Shown piece by piece: positions 35,501 through 47,631 of a stretch of DNA of 64,000 bases. Positions within the stretch are counted from its first letter, which is position 1; each line of letters begins with the position of its first letter. Below the pieces are notes generated by a model, which was not told the DNA's origin, did no database searches, and saw only the letters and a program-made list of their open reading frames with translations. The translations under genes were made by a program, and so were the position numbers. Origin of the DNA: Paraspadella gotoi (lineage: Eukaryota; Chaetognatha); contig CM119271.1 in assembly GCA_051294375.1 (NCBI GenBank), forward strand, positions 14,824,770-14,888,769, read 5' to 3'.

Positions 35501-38500
35501 AACAAACTGTATGATAACGTTACACATTTAGATAAAAAGATTATAGATAATTTATAATTTGATAAAAATAGCATAAAATTAACAAAGTTAGTTTAAAGAA
35601 TGAAACACCTGGAAAGCTAAAATTGTATATACCGAGATGACCGGTTTTGAGACGAACCTTTGAGAGAACCTCTGACTCGAGGACTTGGACGACTTCCGAC
35701 GAAGACTCGCGGCCGACTTGGACGTCATCGTCTTGAAGGTCACCGTCGAGTAGACGTTGTCGCCGTCGTCTTCGTCGTCGTCCTCGAAAGAGACGAAGCG
35801 AAGTAGGTCGTCGTCGTCGTCGTCTTCCATCGCGGCGCCTGCGTCGCGATCCGAAGATTCGTCGTCGTCGTCATCGGCGACGATAGCGGCGCCGTTCCTC
35901 TTCCGGCGTCGTCGTCGGCGTCGACGAACCTTTCGACTCTTTTCTCTCGCTTCGTTCGACGGACGAGTCGGCGTCTCGACGTCGCCATCGATTCCGGCAC
36001 CGTCGACCGGCTCCATCTTCGGCGTCGTCGACGAGCCTCGCGAGAAACTAGACCCGAAACCGCCGCTTCCTTGCTCCAGCAGAGTCTTGAAAGAAAAGGA
36101 AGGAGTGGGCGGCTTGACCGGCTCCTCTTCCTCTTCGCCGACGGAGGAGCGGCCCAAGTGGTCCAGCACCAGCTCTTTGGCTTTCTCTGGAATATCGGCC
36201 GTGTAGTTTTCCAGCATGAGGCGCTTAAGCTGATGCGTCCAGGATCGCTTTTCCTCCAGGGACTTGGCCTAGGAGGGGGAGAGACGGTAGTCAAGAATCA
36301 TTAAGTCAGGCTCGATTAAGCATCAATTGTGGCGAATCCTAAAATCGCCTCTCGTATAGCTTGGTGAAACTCAGCTCGTCCCATTAGCTTGGAGAGCTAG
36401 GTTATCATTCACCAATCACCAACCGTGAGTTCCGCGTTCAATCACCTCACGGACACTCTGGTTAAAGTGTGATGGTGTCGGCATAAACACGCCAGTTACA
36501 TGGGGTGGTCACTGCAGGTCCAAAGCCCTGAGCGCCAGCTGTCGGGAGATGCCCCACACCCCAGGCATCAAACATGTCTCTCCGTTGCTATAGTATAATC
36601 AATTCATTGACAAGGAACAGAACCGAGCTTAATTTTATAATACCTGAACGGTGAACTGCTCCTTAGGATTATCGTAGGCGAGAACGTGAAAGCAGAGAGG
36701 CTCCTTGGGAATAATCTCGACCACCATGAGGTTGGCGCAGGAGATGACCGCCTGAGGAAGGGAATGAAGGTTCGTGTGGCGGAGAAAATGGACCATGTCT
36801 CTGTCTCCCTCTTTGGATCTCACCTTGACGGCGAGCTTATTATTCTCGCGAGTCTTGCAGATAAGGAGGTTCTTCTCGAAGAGGAAGAGGTGGCGCTGAG
36901 CTTTAGCGCCGAAGACTCGAAACTTGGCTTCGAGGACGAGTTTGCCGGATGCGGAGAGGAGACGTTCCCAAGAAGCGTGAAGGAGGCCCTAGTGTTAATT
37001 ATTAATAACTTATTTACAACAATAAATCAATTTTTATTACGTTTCAAAAGCAATTAAGTTTTTTTTCTTATTTATTTATTCACTGTTAAAAATAAATAAA
37101 AATTGCTCAAAACGCACCGGAAAAAAAAACAAATAGGGTAGTTTGGGGTAATATAAAATTAATTAAAATAATGTCTGTAATCTATAATTTTTTTGGTTCA
37201 TTAAATATTTCACCAACTTGACTTTCCAATTTCAAAGTAGTTCTATTTGTATTCCCTTAAAGATCATATATGAAACATTTCAACATTTGGTCCATATTTA
37301 TTGCGGAACCATTTCCAGGCTCAAAAAACGGCGTATCATTTTCTAATACGAAGCCTTCTGTATCAAAAATCATTTTATTCATTAAAAAATATAAAATTAA
37401 AAAAATTTTAGTCGGATTTGCTCATCAGCAGATCCCGACTCTATAATCCACTTTGTCGGTCCGCCCCTCAATCTTGTCGGCATTTACTTAAATCATGTCA
37501 GAAAAATCAAATTATGATAAATTATGCCAAAAAAAATGTCTGTCCGTCCGTCCATCTGTCGGTCCGTTCGTCCCCACTAAGCCAAAAAACTCCAAATTTT
37601 GTGTGTGGAAAGTGTGTGATTGAGCTGGATATAAAGTTTCGATGGAATCTAGCGAGTGGAAATGAGTTAAAAATGGAAAAAACACTAAGCAAGTTGAAAA
37701 AATGATGCAAGTTTACAAAATTATTTGTACCATAGTAACAGTTCAGTTTAATTTCTTGCAAGAGATTTACATGTATTGGCGCAGCCACTGGTTTGATATG
37801 GTTCTGTTCGGATCGGATAGGATCACAAATTGAAAGAATTATCGAGATTTATCATCTGATTAGCAGATTACCGCTCAATTATCGTAGGCGGATCCGACAT
37901 TGTTGACTCGAACTTGTTTATACATAAAGCGAAAAAGTCTAACGTCGATGACTGCAATATGTAAATGAGATTAATAACCTGTATCTCCTCCAGCCTGGCG
38001 GCGACTTCGTGCTTCCGCTTATTCTCGTTGATTCCGCGCGCGATGTCTGTCATGGCGGCGAGGGCGTGGGAGACGACATCGCCTCCGCTGCGCCGCGGCG
38101 GGAAGTGCTTGAGCAGCGCTTGGAGCAACAGGTGATACTTGAGGATCCGTTGGACAGGTTTCAACAAGTAGGAGGCCAGCGGGAGGCCGTGGTCCAGCCT
38201 TTCCTGCAGCTCCTTGAGCAATCGCGCCACCTCGGGCCGCTTGAGACGATCGTTGAGCAATTCCGTCGACGCGGACGAGTTGTTGCAGTATTCCGCGTAG
38301 ACGTCGAACCCTTCGCGATGGGCCATGAAGCATCGGGAGATCTGCACGGGATCTCCGGAGCAGCTCTTCAACGCCTCCAGGAATTTGAAGTTGAAGAGGT
38401 AAACAGCCTTGAAAAAGATGTTGCCAAGATCACAAAAAAACTCGAATATACAATAAGGTACAATTTATTGTTCTAAACCCCAACGAATTATAAGGTCAGG

Positions 38501-40300
38501 TTAACTGTAATTTCACATCATTCCGTCTTCCTCAAGAATAGAACTATGATCAACAAAACTTCAAGAATTTCATCTCGTCTCACTTTTCTTCACACACCCC
38601 TTATCCCCAACCACCTACTACAGAGAGTCTCAAACTTTCTAGTAATAATTATGTAAAATGATAAAACAGGACATTAGACAAACATTATCACAAACATAAG
38701 TTATTCAAGTTTACCACAAATGCTGCAATATGCAAATGAGATTGAAAAACTCAATACCTCAAAATTCCCGAAGAGTCCGAAGAGGTCTTCCTCCGAGAGC
38801 GGGACGGTCCTCTCGCGGACGGCCTTCTGCAGGGGATCGAGGTAGCCGAGGATGATGGCGCCGAGGTCGGCGACGAACGCCTTCTCCGTCTCCATGATTT
38901 CCTCAACCACTTTGTCGAGCAGCGAGGATTTGCGGGAAGAGTAGGAGGAGGAGGAGGATGAGCGGACGGCCGGGATGGTCGAAGCGGGCGGCGGCGGAGG
39001 AGGGCGCGGCGGCGGAAGCGGCGCCGTTTCGGGCGAGAAAGGCGTCGAGGGCGCCGGGGATTCGATCGCCGACGTCTCGACCGTCGTCGTCGTCGGCGCG
39101 AAGACGCTGGAGGAGAAAGAGTCTTCGCAAAAAGTGGAGGAGGCGCGAGCGTCCGATTCCGTCAGGATCGACAAAAGGGAAATGTCCATACATTCTGAGA
39201 TCTCGGCGTAGTCGTGGTCGTCGTCATGGTCGTCGATGTGGTCGTCGATGTGGTCGTCATCGTCACAGCTGCTGACGCCATCGTCATCGTCTTCGTCACC
39301 GGCTTTATTGCAGTTTAGGTCCTGAGTCGGCGAATTGCACTTGATGTTTAGCGAGTCGTTCAGCGAGTCGTTTAGCGAGTCGCATCCCTTTCCCGATTTG
39401 TCGTCGTTGTTGTAGTTGCACGTTGCAGTTGCATTGAAGTCGTTTGAAGAGAAATTGAAAAGAGATTCGTCTTTGGTTTCGATTCGAGTCGAAGAAGAGA
39501 GATTTATGGCACTTGATGCGACGGCGACGCCGAGACCCGCGGCGGCGCCGTCTTCGCTGTCACAGCCGGAACCGGCGGCGACGCCGTTTGAAATATTGCG
39601 AACGGCGACGCCCGAGTTGTTGTTGTTGTTCCATTCGCGGGGGGAAGAGTGAGAGACGGCGGGAGTTGGAGGTGAAGAGAGAGGAGGGGCGTGGCGAGGG
39701 GCGACGCCGTCGGGAAGAGAAGACAAAAGGCGATCGAGAAGATCGCAGGGAGTCGCTCCGTCTGTGTGTGAGTGAGTGTGAGAAAGAGAGAGAAAAGAAA
39801 AGAGGGAGAGAGACAGAGGTGAAGAGAGAAAGACAGAGGAGAGAGAAAGTGACAGAGATGGAGGAAGAGAGAGTACGTAGCGTAAAAATGTCAATTTAAA
39901 AATATATTTTTTTAAGAAACAACGGTTATTTACCTCCATTACTGGGATATTTTTCTTCCTCTTCCTCAACCACATTCTCGTCTTCTTCCTCCTCCTCCTC
40001 TTCCTCCCTCTTTTCCTCCAAAAAGAAGCGAAAGTCTTTCGACGCGGATTTCCGTCTCTTCCTTCCACCGGCGCCGTCGAATCCAAGACGCCGCGTCTCA
40101 ACGGAGGCTGCGTCGTTTGGCGGCACCGAAGAACGCGATTCGGCGTCGAGATCCAACCGGCGCCGATCTCTTTCCGGCGTCAGACTCTTGAGGATGTCGT
40201 GGAGGTCGGCGTCGTCGAAGCCGACGCGCGTGCGAAACTCTTCGTCGGAATTGGGACGAGAGGTTGGAGTATCCGTGGAGTCGTCGACCCGAATCTCCAT
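32517..40300 (-). CDS. PLEKHG-type Rho guanine nucleotide exchange factor
   Basis: Nine exons join in phase to 1709 residues: 40300-39934, 39761-38758, 38407-37979, 36988-36824, 36751-36644, 36268-35658, 35439-34791, 34487-33606 and 33431-32517. The protein activates Rho-family GTPases through a DH-PH tandem. The DH domain begins EEIMETEKAFVADLGAIILG, continues through NFKFLEALK and RCFMAHREGFDVYAEYC, and includes the signature ASYLLKPVQRILKYHLLLQ. The PH domain contains HLFLFEKNLLICKTR and CANLMVVEIIPKEPLCFHVL, closest to PLEKHG1/2/3-type proteins. After the PH comes the PLEKHG-like YTADIPEKAKELVLDHLG. The N-terminus is acidic and Asn/Ser/Asp-rich. The roughly 800-residue tail is Ser/Arg-rich and probably disordered. 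I do not assign a specific PLEKHG paralogue. An intron of only 72 nt splits the PH domain. Confidence 0.92.
34530..34700. repeat. Dispersed repeat fragment, AAGCTATCT type
   Basis: Contains ATAAATAAGCTATCTCGTTC and, further on, TTTTCAGTCTCGTTGAGAAC and CTAGCTTCCC. The same order of blocks occurs at about 62765-62970 in the PDPK1 intron. Shorter relatives beginning GAAATTGGTACAACCAAT lie near 60170 and 61055. It sits in a RhoGEF intron. Confidence 0.5.
36331..36595 (+). mobile_element. tRNA-derived SINE, copy 3
   Basis: Same family as 5880 and 9225. The head has A-box-like TATAGCTTGGTG and B-box-like CGCGTTCAATCACC flanked by CCGTGAG/CTCACGG arms. The body has TGGGGTGGTCACTGCAGGTC and GCGCCAGCTGTCGGGAGATG, and it ends near CTCCGTTGCTATA. 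It is the most complete copy and lies in the RhoGEF intron before the PH-coding exons. Confidence 0.8.
37405..37925 (-). mobile_element. Non-autonomous DNA-transposon-like repeat, copy B (about 520 bp)
   Basis: The best-delimited copy. On the + strand it opens with a hairpin (TTAGTCGGATTTGCTCATCA, then GCAGATCCCGACTC). It contains a GTCTGTCCGTCCGTCCATCT run and ends with CGTAGGCGGATCCGACATTG followed by AACTTGTTTATA. It is inverted relative to copy A and lies in a RhoGEF intron. It has no ORF of its own. Confidence 0.7.
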
Positions 40301-41833
40301 GATGAGAGGAGGTCGACTGAGAGAGAGGAGGGGCGCCGGAGGATCTCGGCCAAAGGCGCCGAGATAGAGCGACCGGATGGTTGGATGGATGCCGGGAGAG
40401 AATCTCGGCTGAAGGAGAGATCATTGCCGGATGGAGTAAAAGGGAAGAGTGGAGAGTCTAATCTAATTCAGTTCCACCGAATGTGTGTTTTTTTTTTTGC
40501 TTTTTGTTTTCATTCGGGGAAGCATCGTTGGCGTCTTCGTCGTCGTCAGATTTGACAAAAATGAGGTGAGGATATTGGTAAGTGAAAGTGGGGAGAAAAA
40601 GGGAAGAGATGGGGAAACGGAAGAGGTTAAAAATATAAAAGAGAAGGAGAAAGAACTAATATGTAAGGAGAAAAAAAAGAAGGATAGTCGACGCCGACGC
40701 CGTCATCGACGGGCGGATTAACTCTCGCCGTCGTTTTATGTGTCTCTTATGGCCTGGTAATCCAAATCGTTTACATGACAGTTTATAACATTCATCATTT
40801 ATTTAATATTTCATACATGAGTCTGAGAGAAAGAGAAGCGGAATGGGAATAAACATTTTGATCAATTCTTTTGTTTGTTTTTTTTTTAATAATAAATTCG
40901 AGGTACACGCGTGGAAAGGTTGCCTATAAGCCTAAAGCTTGTAGTGGCGCGGCGGGACTAGCGTCGCTCGTTGTGATTACGAAAATATAACACCGTGTCG
41001 AGGGGATCGAAGACTTTCTTCGTTACCGAGCGACGGGACGCGATTCGACCCAATTAAATACGGCGTCTTGTAAACTTAATATTTTTTTTAAAATCAAACT
41101 GAAGCCATAACCAAAAAAGCTCGATAAAAAATTCTATCGGTTGTAAAATAGGATATATTTATAGAATGAAACCCATTAAGCATTAGCTAAGAGATAAAAT
41201 AATTGGGTGAAAAAAGAAAGTAAAATTGCGACGGCGCCAGAATAACGACGATTATCACAGAAATTAACGACGAGGTAACATTTCATTCACATAACTCGAT
41301 CAAAGTTAAAAACGAAAGGTTAGACTCACAAAACTGGATATACATTATACAACGAACGATAAAAAAATCACTGGACTCAAACACTAAATCTAAACATCGA
41401 TAAGTAAATAAAAAATAAAAAACAAACTAATATAGAATAAACTACCCATCTCGATTTCAATTCATTACATTTTTATCATGTATATTGCAAGCACTCATCG
41501 AAAATTTTAAACTTTCAAGTCTGCGGAGTCACTTTCGAGTGATTTAAATAATTTCTGGCCTTTTGTTATGGCGCATCATGCGATTGCGCTTTGGCGGAAA
41601 ATAACGTCAACTACGTATATTTCAATTCAAACATGTGGAATTATAAATTTAAAACATAAATAACGTTCGAATTGCCGATACACATTCGTTGGCTTTTTTG
41701 ACTTTTACAAGAACAAAATTGTGGTCCACAGAGGGGGGGGGAAAGCGGGGAAAATGGAATCAATTTGTCTCTTTTCCTCTCGATTTGTCTCTCGCGCTTA
41801 AGTTTTCTTGAAGATCATCCTCCAGGCGGAAGT
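40301..41833. other. Intergenic, RhoGEF upstream region
   Basis: A 1.5-kb spacer. The 450 bp next to the RhoGEF start is GC-rich and may be 5' UTR or promoter. The rest is AT-rich. I see no coding frame, repeat or RNA gene. Confidence 0.5.
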
Positions 41834-44473
41834 CTAGAACCCGGCCTGGGCTTCGTCCCGAACGCCCTCCGCGCCTGGACCTCCATCCGCCACTGCCGCT
41901 GCCTCCTCCGCCGCCGCCGCAGCAGCCGCCTCCGAGAATCCCGGAAGATTATCCAGCATTCCTCTCTGCCTCAGATGCTCTTTGAGTACGTTGAAGAGCA
42001 CCACCTGAGAAATTTAATTCTTTTAAATTAATTTGCATATTGAAGTATTAGGTTTTTTTTCGCGAGTAATCCCAGAAGGTAGGGAAAAACGTATAAAATT
42101 ATTCATTCATAGATTTTAATATTTGCACCTCAACTCTCCGATATCCAGAATAAAAGATTCTACAAAGAGAATAATCGTAGGATCTTTATTTTTTCGGGTT
42201 CACAGAGGGCCAAAATAAAACTTAAAAACTTTTAAGTAAGGTGAATATAATTCAAAGTTGAGGCAATTACTTAAAATTGAAAATCTCAACTACTTGGATG
42301 AAAAAAACATCGTGACTTCTGGTCCTTTTATTCCATTCTTTTAACTCTGTTATTGTCTTTTGATTGTGTTAATATCTCTTTTGTTATTATTAAAAAAAAT
42401 TATGTTGTTATTTTGTCTGTTATTTTTTTTTAAAAAAGTTTTTAATTTAGATTCTGTAATATCGTTATCGGTATTTATTAAAAAAAATCTAAATGGAGGC
42501 ATTATATATTGTATACATTATATCCAGCCTCGCATCCCCACCTGTTCGTCGGGCTTGAGCGCGAGTATGTTCAGCAGCAGCTTCCTGGGATCTGCGGCCC
42601 GAATGAAGGAAGAGTAATAGACGTGAACGAAAGAGCCCATGATGAGCTGACAGTCGAAGCGATCCATGAAGCCCCCGTGGCCGGGGATCGTGTCCGCAAA
42701 GTCCTTGATCTTGAAGGCCCGCTTGAAGCCGGAGGCGAAGAAGCCGCCGAAGGGCCCGATGAGGGAGCCGAAGACGGAAAAGACGAGCGCGTGCAGCTGG
42801 AACGGGTACGCGGTCACCGTGCCGTCCCGGTTGCCGATCACCCAAGAGGCGGGGGCAAGAAAGGCGGGCAATTTGTACTCGGTCGGGCGGAAGACCGGAG
42901 CTCTCTCGCATTCTGTCATCAATCGTTGCTCCTCTTCGTTGTAGGTGAACGGGCAGAGGAAGTGCTCGTGAAGGAGCAGAACCTGAAGTAGGTAGTTAAT
43001 ATTAATTAAATTGTATATTTTAAAGAGTTTAATTTTAGACAAGATCAGATTTTTTCTCAAAATGCATCATCAAGAAAAAGAAATTATTACCATTATTTTT
43101 CTTTTTAGCTTACAAATTAAAAATATATTTTTAGGCAGCATTTATTTAACAAAATAAAGACAACAAAACGGAGATGACAAGGGAAAAAAAATCACGAATT
43201 GCGTAACGACGCTTATATTATTTTTTTATAATTAAAAAAAAAATTAATACCAAAAATAGCATTGACAGAAACAGTAAGAGTGTAAAAGACTAGAAACCAG
43301 AGATGTGGAAGCGATCGATTTTTCCGCCGCTGCCAATCCGGCGCTTCCAAGACCCCTCCCGCTCCCGTTTTCGGGTGCAATCCTTACTTTTTTAGCCTGG
43401 ATCGCTTTCGGTTTCGAGTGCACATCGCTTCCTTCCTTTAGAAATTTTACATTTGTTATTATTTATAAAAAATACTCTATTTAGACATGTAATTCATTGG
43501 TAAATAATTTTAAACAATCTTTTTTGTTACAAATAACAAGTAAAATTTTTACTATGAAAAATTGTAAGATTTGTAGATTGTAAGAATCGTTCAAGTGGAA
43601 ATGAGTTTAAATGAAAAAAAAAAACCCCTTTTTCCCTATTTGTTTTTTATTTTTTATTAAATATAAATACAAGCTGCATTAATTATTCAATTAATCAATT
43701 AATTAATCAATCATTCAATCAACTAAACAACTAATCAATCAAAATCATTTAAAAATTAATGAATCAATTTTTTTATCAATCAATTAAATAATCAATTAAT
43801 TTATCAATCAACTAATTAATAAATTTATTTATCAATAAAATTATTAAAATAACCAATTAATTAATCAATTAATTAATCAATCAATTAAACAATGTTAGTG
43901 TTATCATTGTCATCTCCAACGTTTGTTGTTGCTTTTGTCCTGGTCAGTGACCTGACAAAAAGACCTAAAAATTAACAGGCCTGATATGAATTTATTTTAT
44001 TTGATCAATCAATCATTCAATTAATCATAATGGTGCTATCCTTGTTGTCATCATAATCATCATCAGGGTAGTCATTTCTTTTGTCATAATAAAAAAAACA
44101 AAAAAACAACAAGTTTGAGCTAACAATGCCAGAACTGATCAGTTAATTAATTATTCAATCAATTAATCAAATATTCAATCAATCAATCAAAAAATTACAA
44201 TCAATCATTTGTCATCGTCGGTATTATCATTGTCGTAGTTGCCATCATTAATTAATTAAACTCCTTTATCTTTGTTGTACATTGCAAAAATGTATCTTTA
44301 TTATTATTTATCCCTGTTGTTTTGTTTCTCTTCTCTCTCTCTCTCTCTCTTCTTTAACAAGTTTCATTTCTTTTCACAACTCACTCAATCTGCCTTACCT
44401 TCAACCTGTCCTCACATCTGACCACTATTCTGTCTCACCACTTTGTTGGAAAACTTTACCCTCTCTCTCTCTT

Positions 44474-44505
<32 letters not shown>

Positions 44506-46518
44506 GCACTCTTCTTTTACACAAATTTATTATTGAATGTCATATGCTGATGAAGGCTTGAAGTAAACAAGCCGAAACATGTCCAACTATTAATTAAAAA
44601 TCGTTGTTACAAATTCAAATTCTTTGCTTTCTCTAAATTATTAATTGAAATATTTTTATAATGTTTGCGGTGACTCAATACAAAATTTATAAAAAATTTG
44701 AGGCGTGTTTTTTGTGATAAAAAAAAACCTGGTATTATCAAAAACAGTAAAAAAGTATAAAAATGATAAAAATAATAATAAACAACTCGTATTTACATTG
44801 GCTGAGAAAAAGGTCAGCCATAACAAGATTAGGTAAAAACAGGTCATTCTTATTGACCACTACTGTACTACGGCTCACAAAGTACAAAGACTTCGTCGTC
44901 GTTTTTCGTCATTGTATTCATCGCCGTTGTCGTCTTTGTTCAAATCATTTGAGCTCCCAAATGTTCGATGTTATTATTTTAATTAATTAATATGTAATTA
45001 ATTAAATATTATTTTTTTTTCAATTAATTAATCAATTAATTACCATAATGATTGTGGGAAGATCCGGCATGTTTGCTCAAACTTGTTTATTAATAATTTT
45101 ATTTATTTATTTTATATATTTTTTTTTATTTGCTTTTTTGTTCAGTGCAAGAGGGGAAAAGAGGAAAGAAGATAGAGAAGAGAGTGTGTTAGAGATTTAA
45201 GTATGTAAGGCATAATATTATGCAATATGCAATAAAACAGAATCAATCCTTTTGGTTTAAACTTGTTTAACATGAAAAACGTTATAGATTTAAAAAAAAA
45301 AAAGACTTAAATTTAAATAAATAATAAAAATATAAGAAATAAAATTTTTAGTTTTATAGAATTAAAAAAAAGTTTAATTTAAATTTTAATATTAACTTAA
45401 CTACAGTTTTTTTCAGATAGAAAAAAAAAAATTTTTTCAGCTCAGATTTTATTTGAATATATTAAAAAGAATAATTAAAAAAATAAAAATGTAATTTTTT
45501 TCATAGATTCTCGACCAAAGAGGAAGAAGAGAATAAAAGAAAAAAAAAATAAAAGAAGAGAATAAGAAAAAGTGAATAAAAAATAGGAGCAAACAATTTT
45601 AAATGTTGAAAATAAATATTAAAAACAAATTTTAAAAGAACAAGTTTGAGCAAACAATGTCGGATCTGCCTACGATAATATCATTAATTGAATTGAATTA
45701 ATAATATAATTAATAATTAAAGTAATTATTATAGATTACATTAATTAATTAATTAATAGATTAATTATAATTTTATTCACTTCGTCAATACGATGTCCTT
45801 AAAATTGGGTCAGGACAGTTATGAAATGTTTTTGTTTACATTTTATCAAACAAACAAATATCCTCTTATTATCCGAGCCAGGCGGGCAAAGCCCGTCTGT
45901 CTAGATTTTTTCGGTGTAGACTTTCGCCTGCTTTTTGCAATCATGGCTTCTGAAAGTGTGATATCATAGAGTTGAATTTCATAACTGCTCTAATCATCAA
46001 GATCTTTAAAAATTCTCATGTTCATATCAAATTGTATTATTTATTTACTCTATTTATTAATTGTCTCCAATGTTAGTTTAAACTCCTACTTTGTTGACAT
46101 TGCAAAAATATACTTTAATATTTATCTCTGGTTTGTTTCTCTTCTTCACTCCTCTCTCCTTAAACAAGTTTCACTCTTTTCACAACTCACTCAATCTGCT
46201 ACCTCAACCTTCCCACATCTGACCATATTCGTCTCACCACTTGTGTGGAAAACTTTTCCCTTCTCTCTTCTCTCTCTCTCCACACCTCTTGCACAAAATT
46301 TTATTTGAGTCAATGCTGAGAAGGCTGAAAAAGCAAGCCGAAACATGTCCAACACTAATAAAAATCGTGTGTAAATTCGAAAATTCTTGCTCTCTCTAAT
46401 GTTTTATTTACAAAACAAAAACTTTAATTATATTCGCTCTCTCTCCTCTCTTTTTTCTCCTCACTGGGCTTCTCTGAAAAACGAGTTCCGGCTCTGCAGC
46501 GTCTCGTCCAGCTTCTTT

Positions 46519-46549
<31 letters not shown>

Positions 46550-47592
46550 TACAAAAAATTTTTTAGATATAATGTGGGTTCACTAATGTAAAAAACGATG
46601 CCGCAACAGGCCGCGAACCGGGTCCTTTGGGTAGAGAAAGCTCACGCTACGTGCGGCGCCATAAGTATGCTGATCTTTAACGAGTAAAGGGGCTGTAGAG
46701 TCTCTCCTCTCTCTCTCTCTTTAATTACTATATATAGCTCTTTCTCTTTCTTTCTCTGCAGCGGCTGTCTCTCACTCTCTCTCTCTGTCTCTCCTGTGTG
46801 TGTCTGTCCATCTGTCTGATCTTTGCGTGATCGTGTTTTTGAAAAATTCTGATTATTTTTTTCCTTCTAAAACTTTTTATTATTGCCATTTATTCCGCGC
46901 TTTTTTTCAATACAAAATCCCATATTTTCATCCGAGATTTCGTGGATTTATTCTCTTTCTTTCTTTCTCTCTCTCTCTCTCTCTTTCTCTCTCTCCTCTT
47001 TCTTTCTCTCTCTCTCTTCTCTCTCTCTCTCTCTCTCTCTCTTCATCATACACGCATTTGTTTGTTTTATTGGACTATCATCGCATCAGAAATGACAATT
47101 TTAATTCTTATGGAAGACTAATCTATATCGGTCCGCCTCGCAACGAAATGCCTTTTGTTCGCGCTAGTCGTAGAATCGCGCGTTAATCAGAGTAAGAAAA
47201 ACCGAACAAAATAACATCGATAGATAAAAAAGAAAATCCAGGGGAAGCCGTCACGTACGGCCTCGACAAGGGACCGGCAAATCCCAAGCCGGCTCCCTCC
47301 CTCACCGGAACTACGAACGTCCTCAAACGTCCCTAGAAGAACCCGGAGGGGCCCCCCGCGACGTCCCTGCAGAGAAACGGAAGAAGTCGCGCGCCAACCA
47401 ATCTCCCTGCGCGAAGATCGAACGCCAAGATCCACTCCGCGGGCAAAGAGCTCCGAGACCATGCCATAGCGCGCGTCGACCGCCGGGGACGCGGAAACGT
47501 CCGCCCAAGAGCAGCTCCTTGAGAAGGGAGNNNNNNNNNNNNNNNNNNNNNNNNNAAGTTAACTGTCTCACCACTTTGTTGGAAAAACTTTT

Positions 47593-47631
<39 letters not shown>

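Noticed and set aside
46800-47186. 128-codon frame with Phe/Ser/Leu on the + strand
   Set aside because: It is built from CT tracts within a duplicated repeat block. The corresponding frame in the second copy is broken, so it is not under coding constraint.
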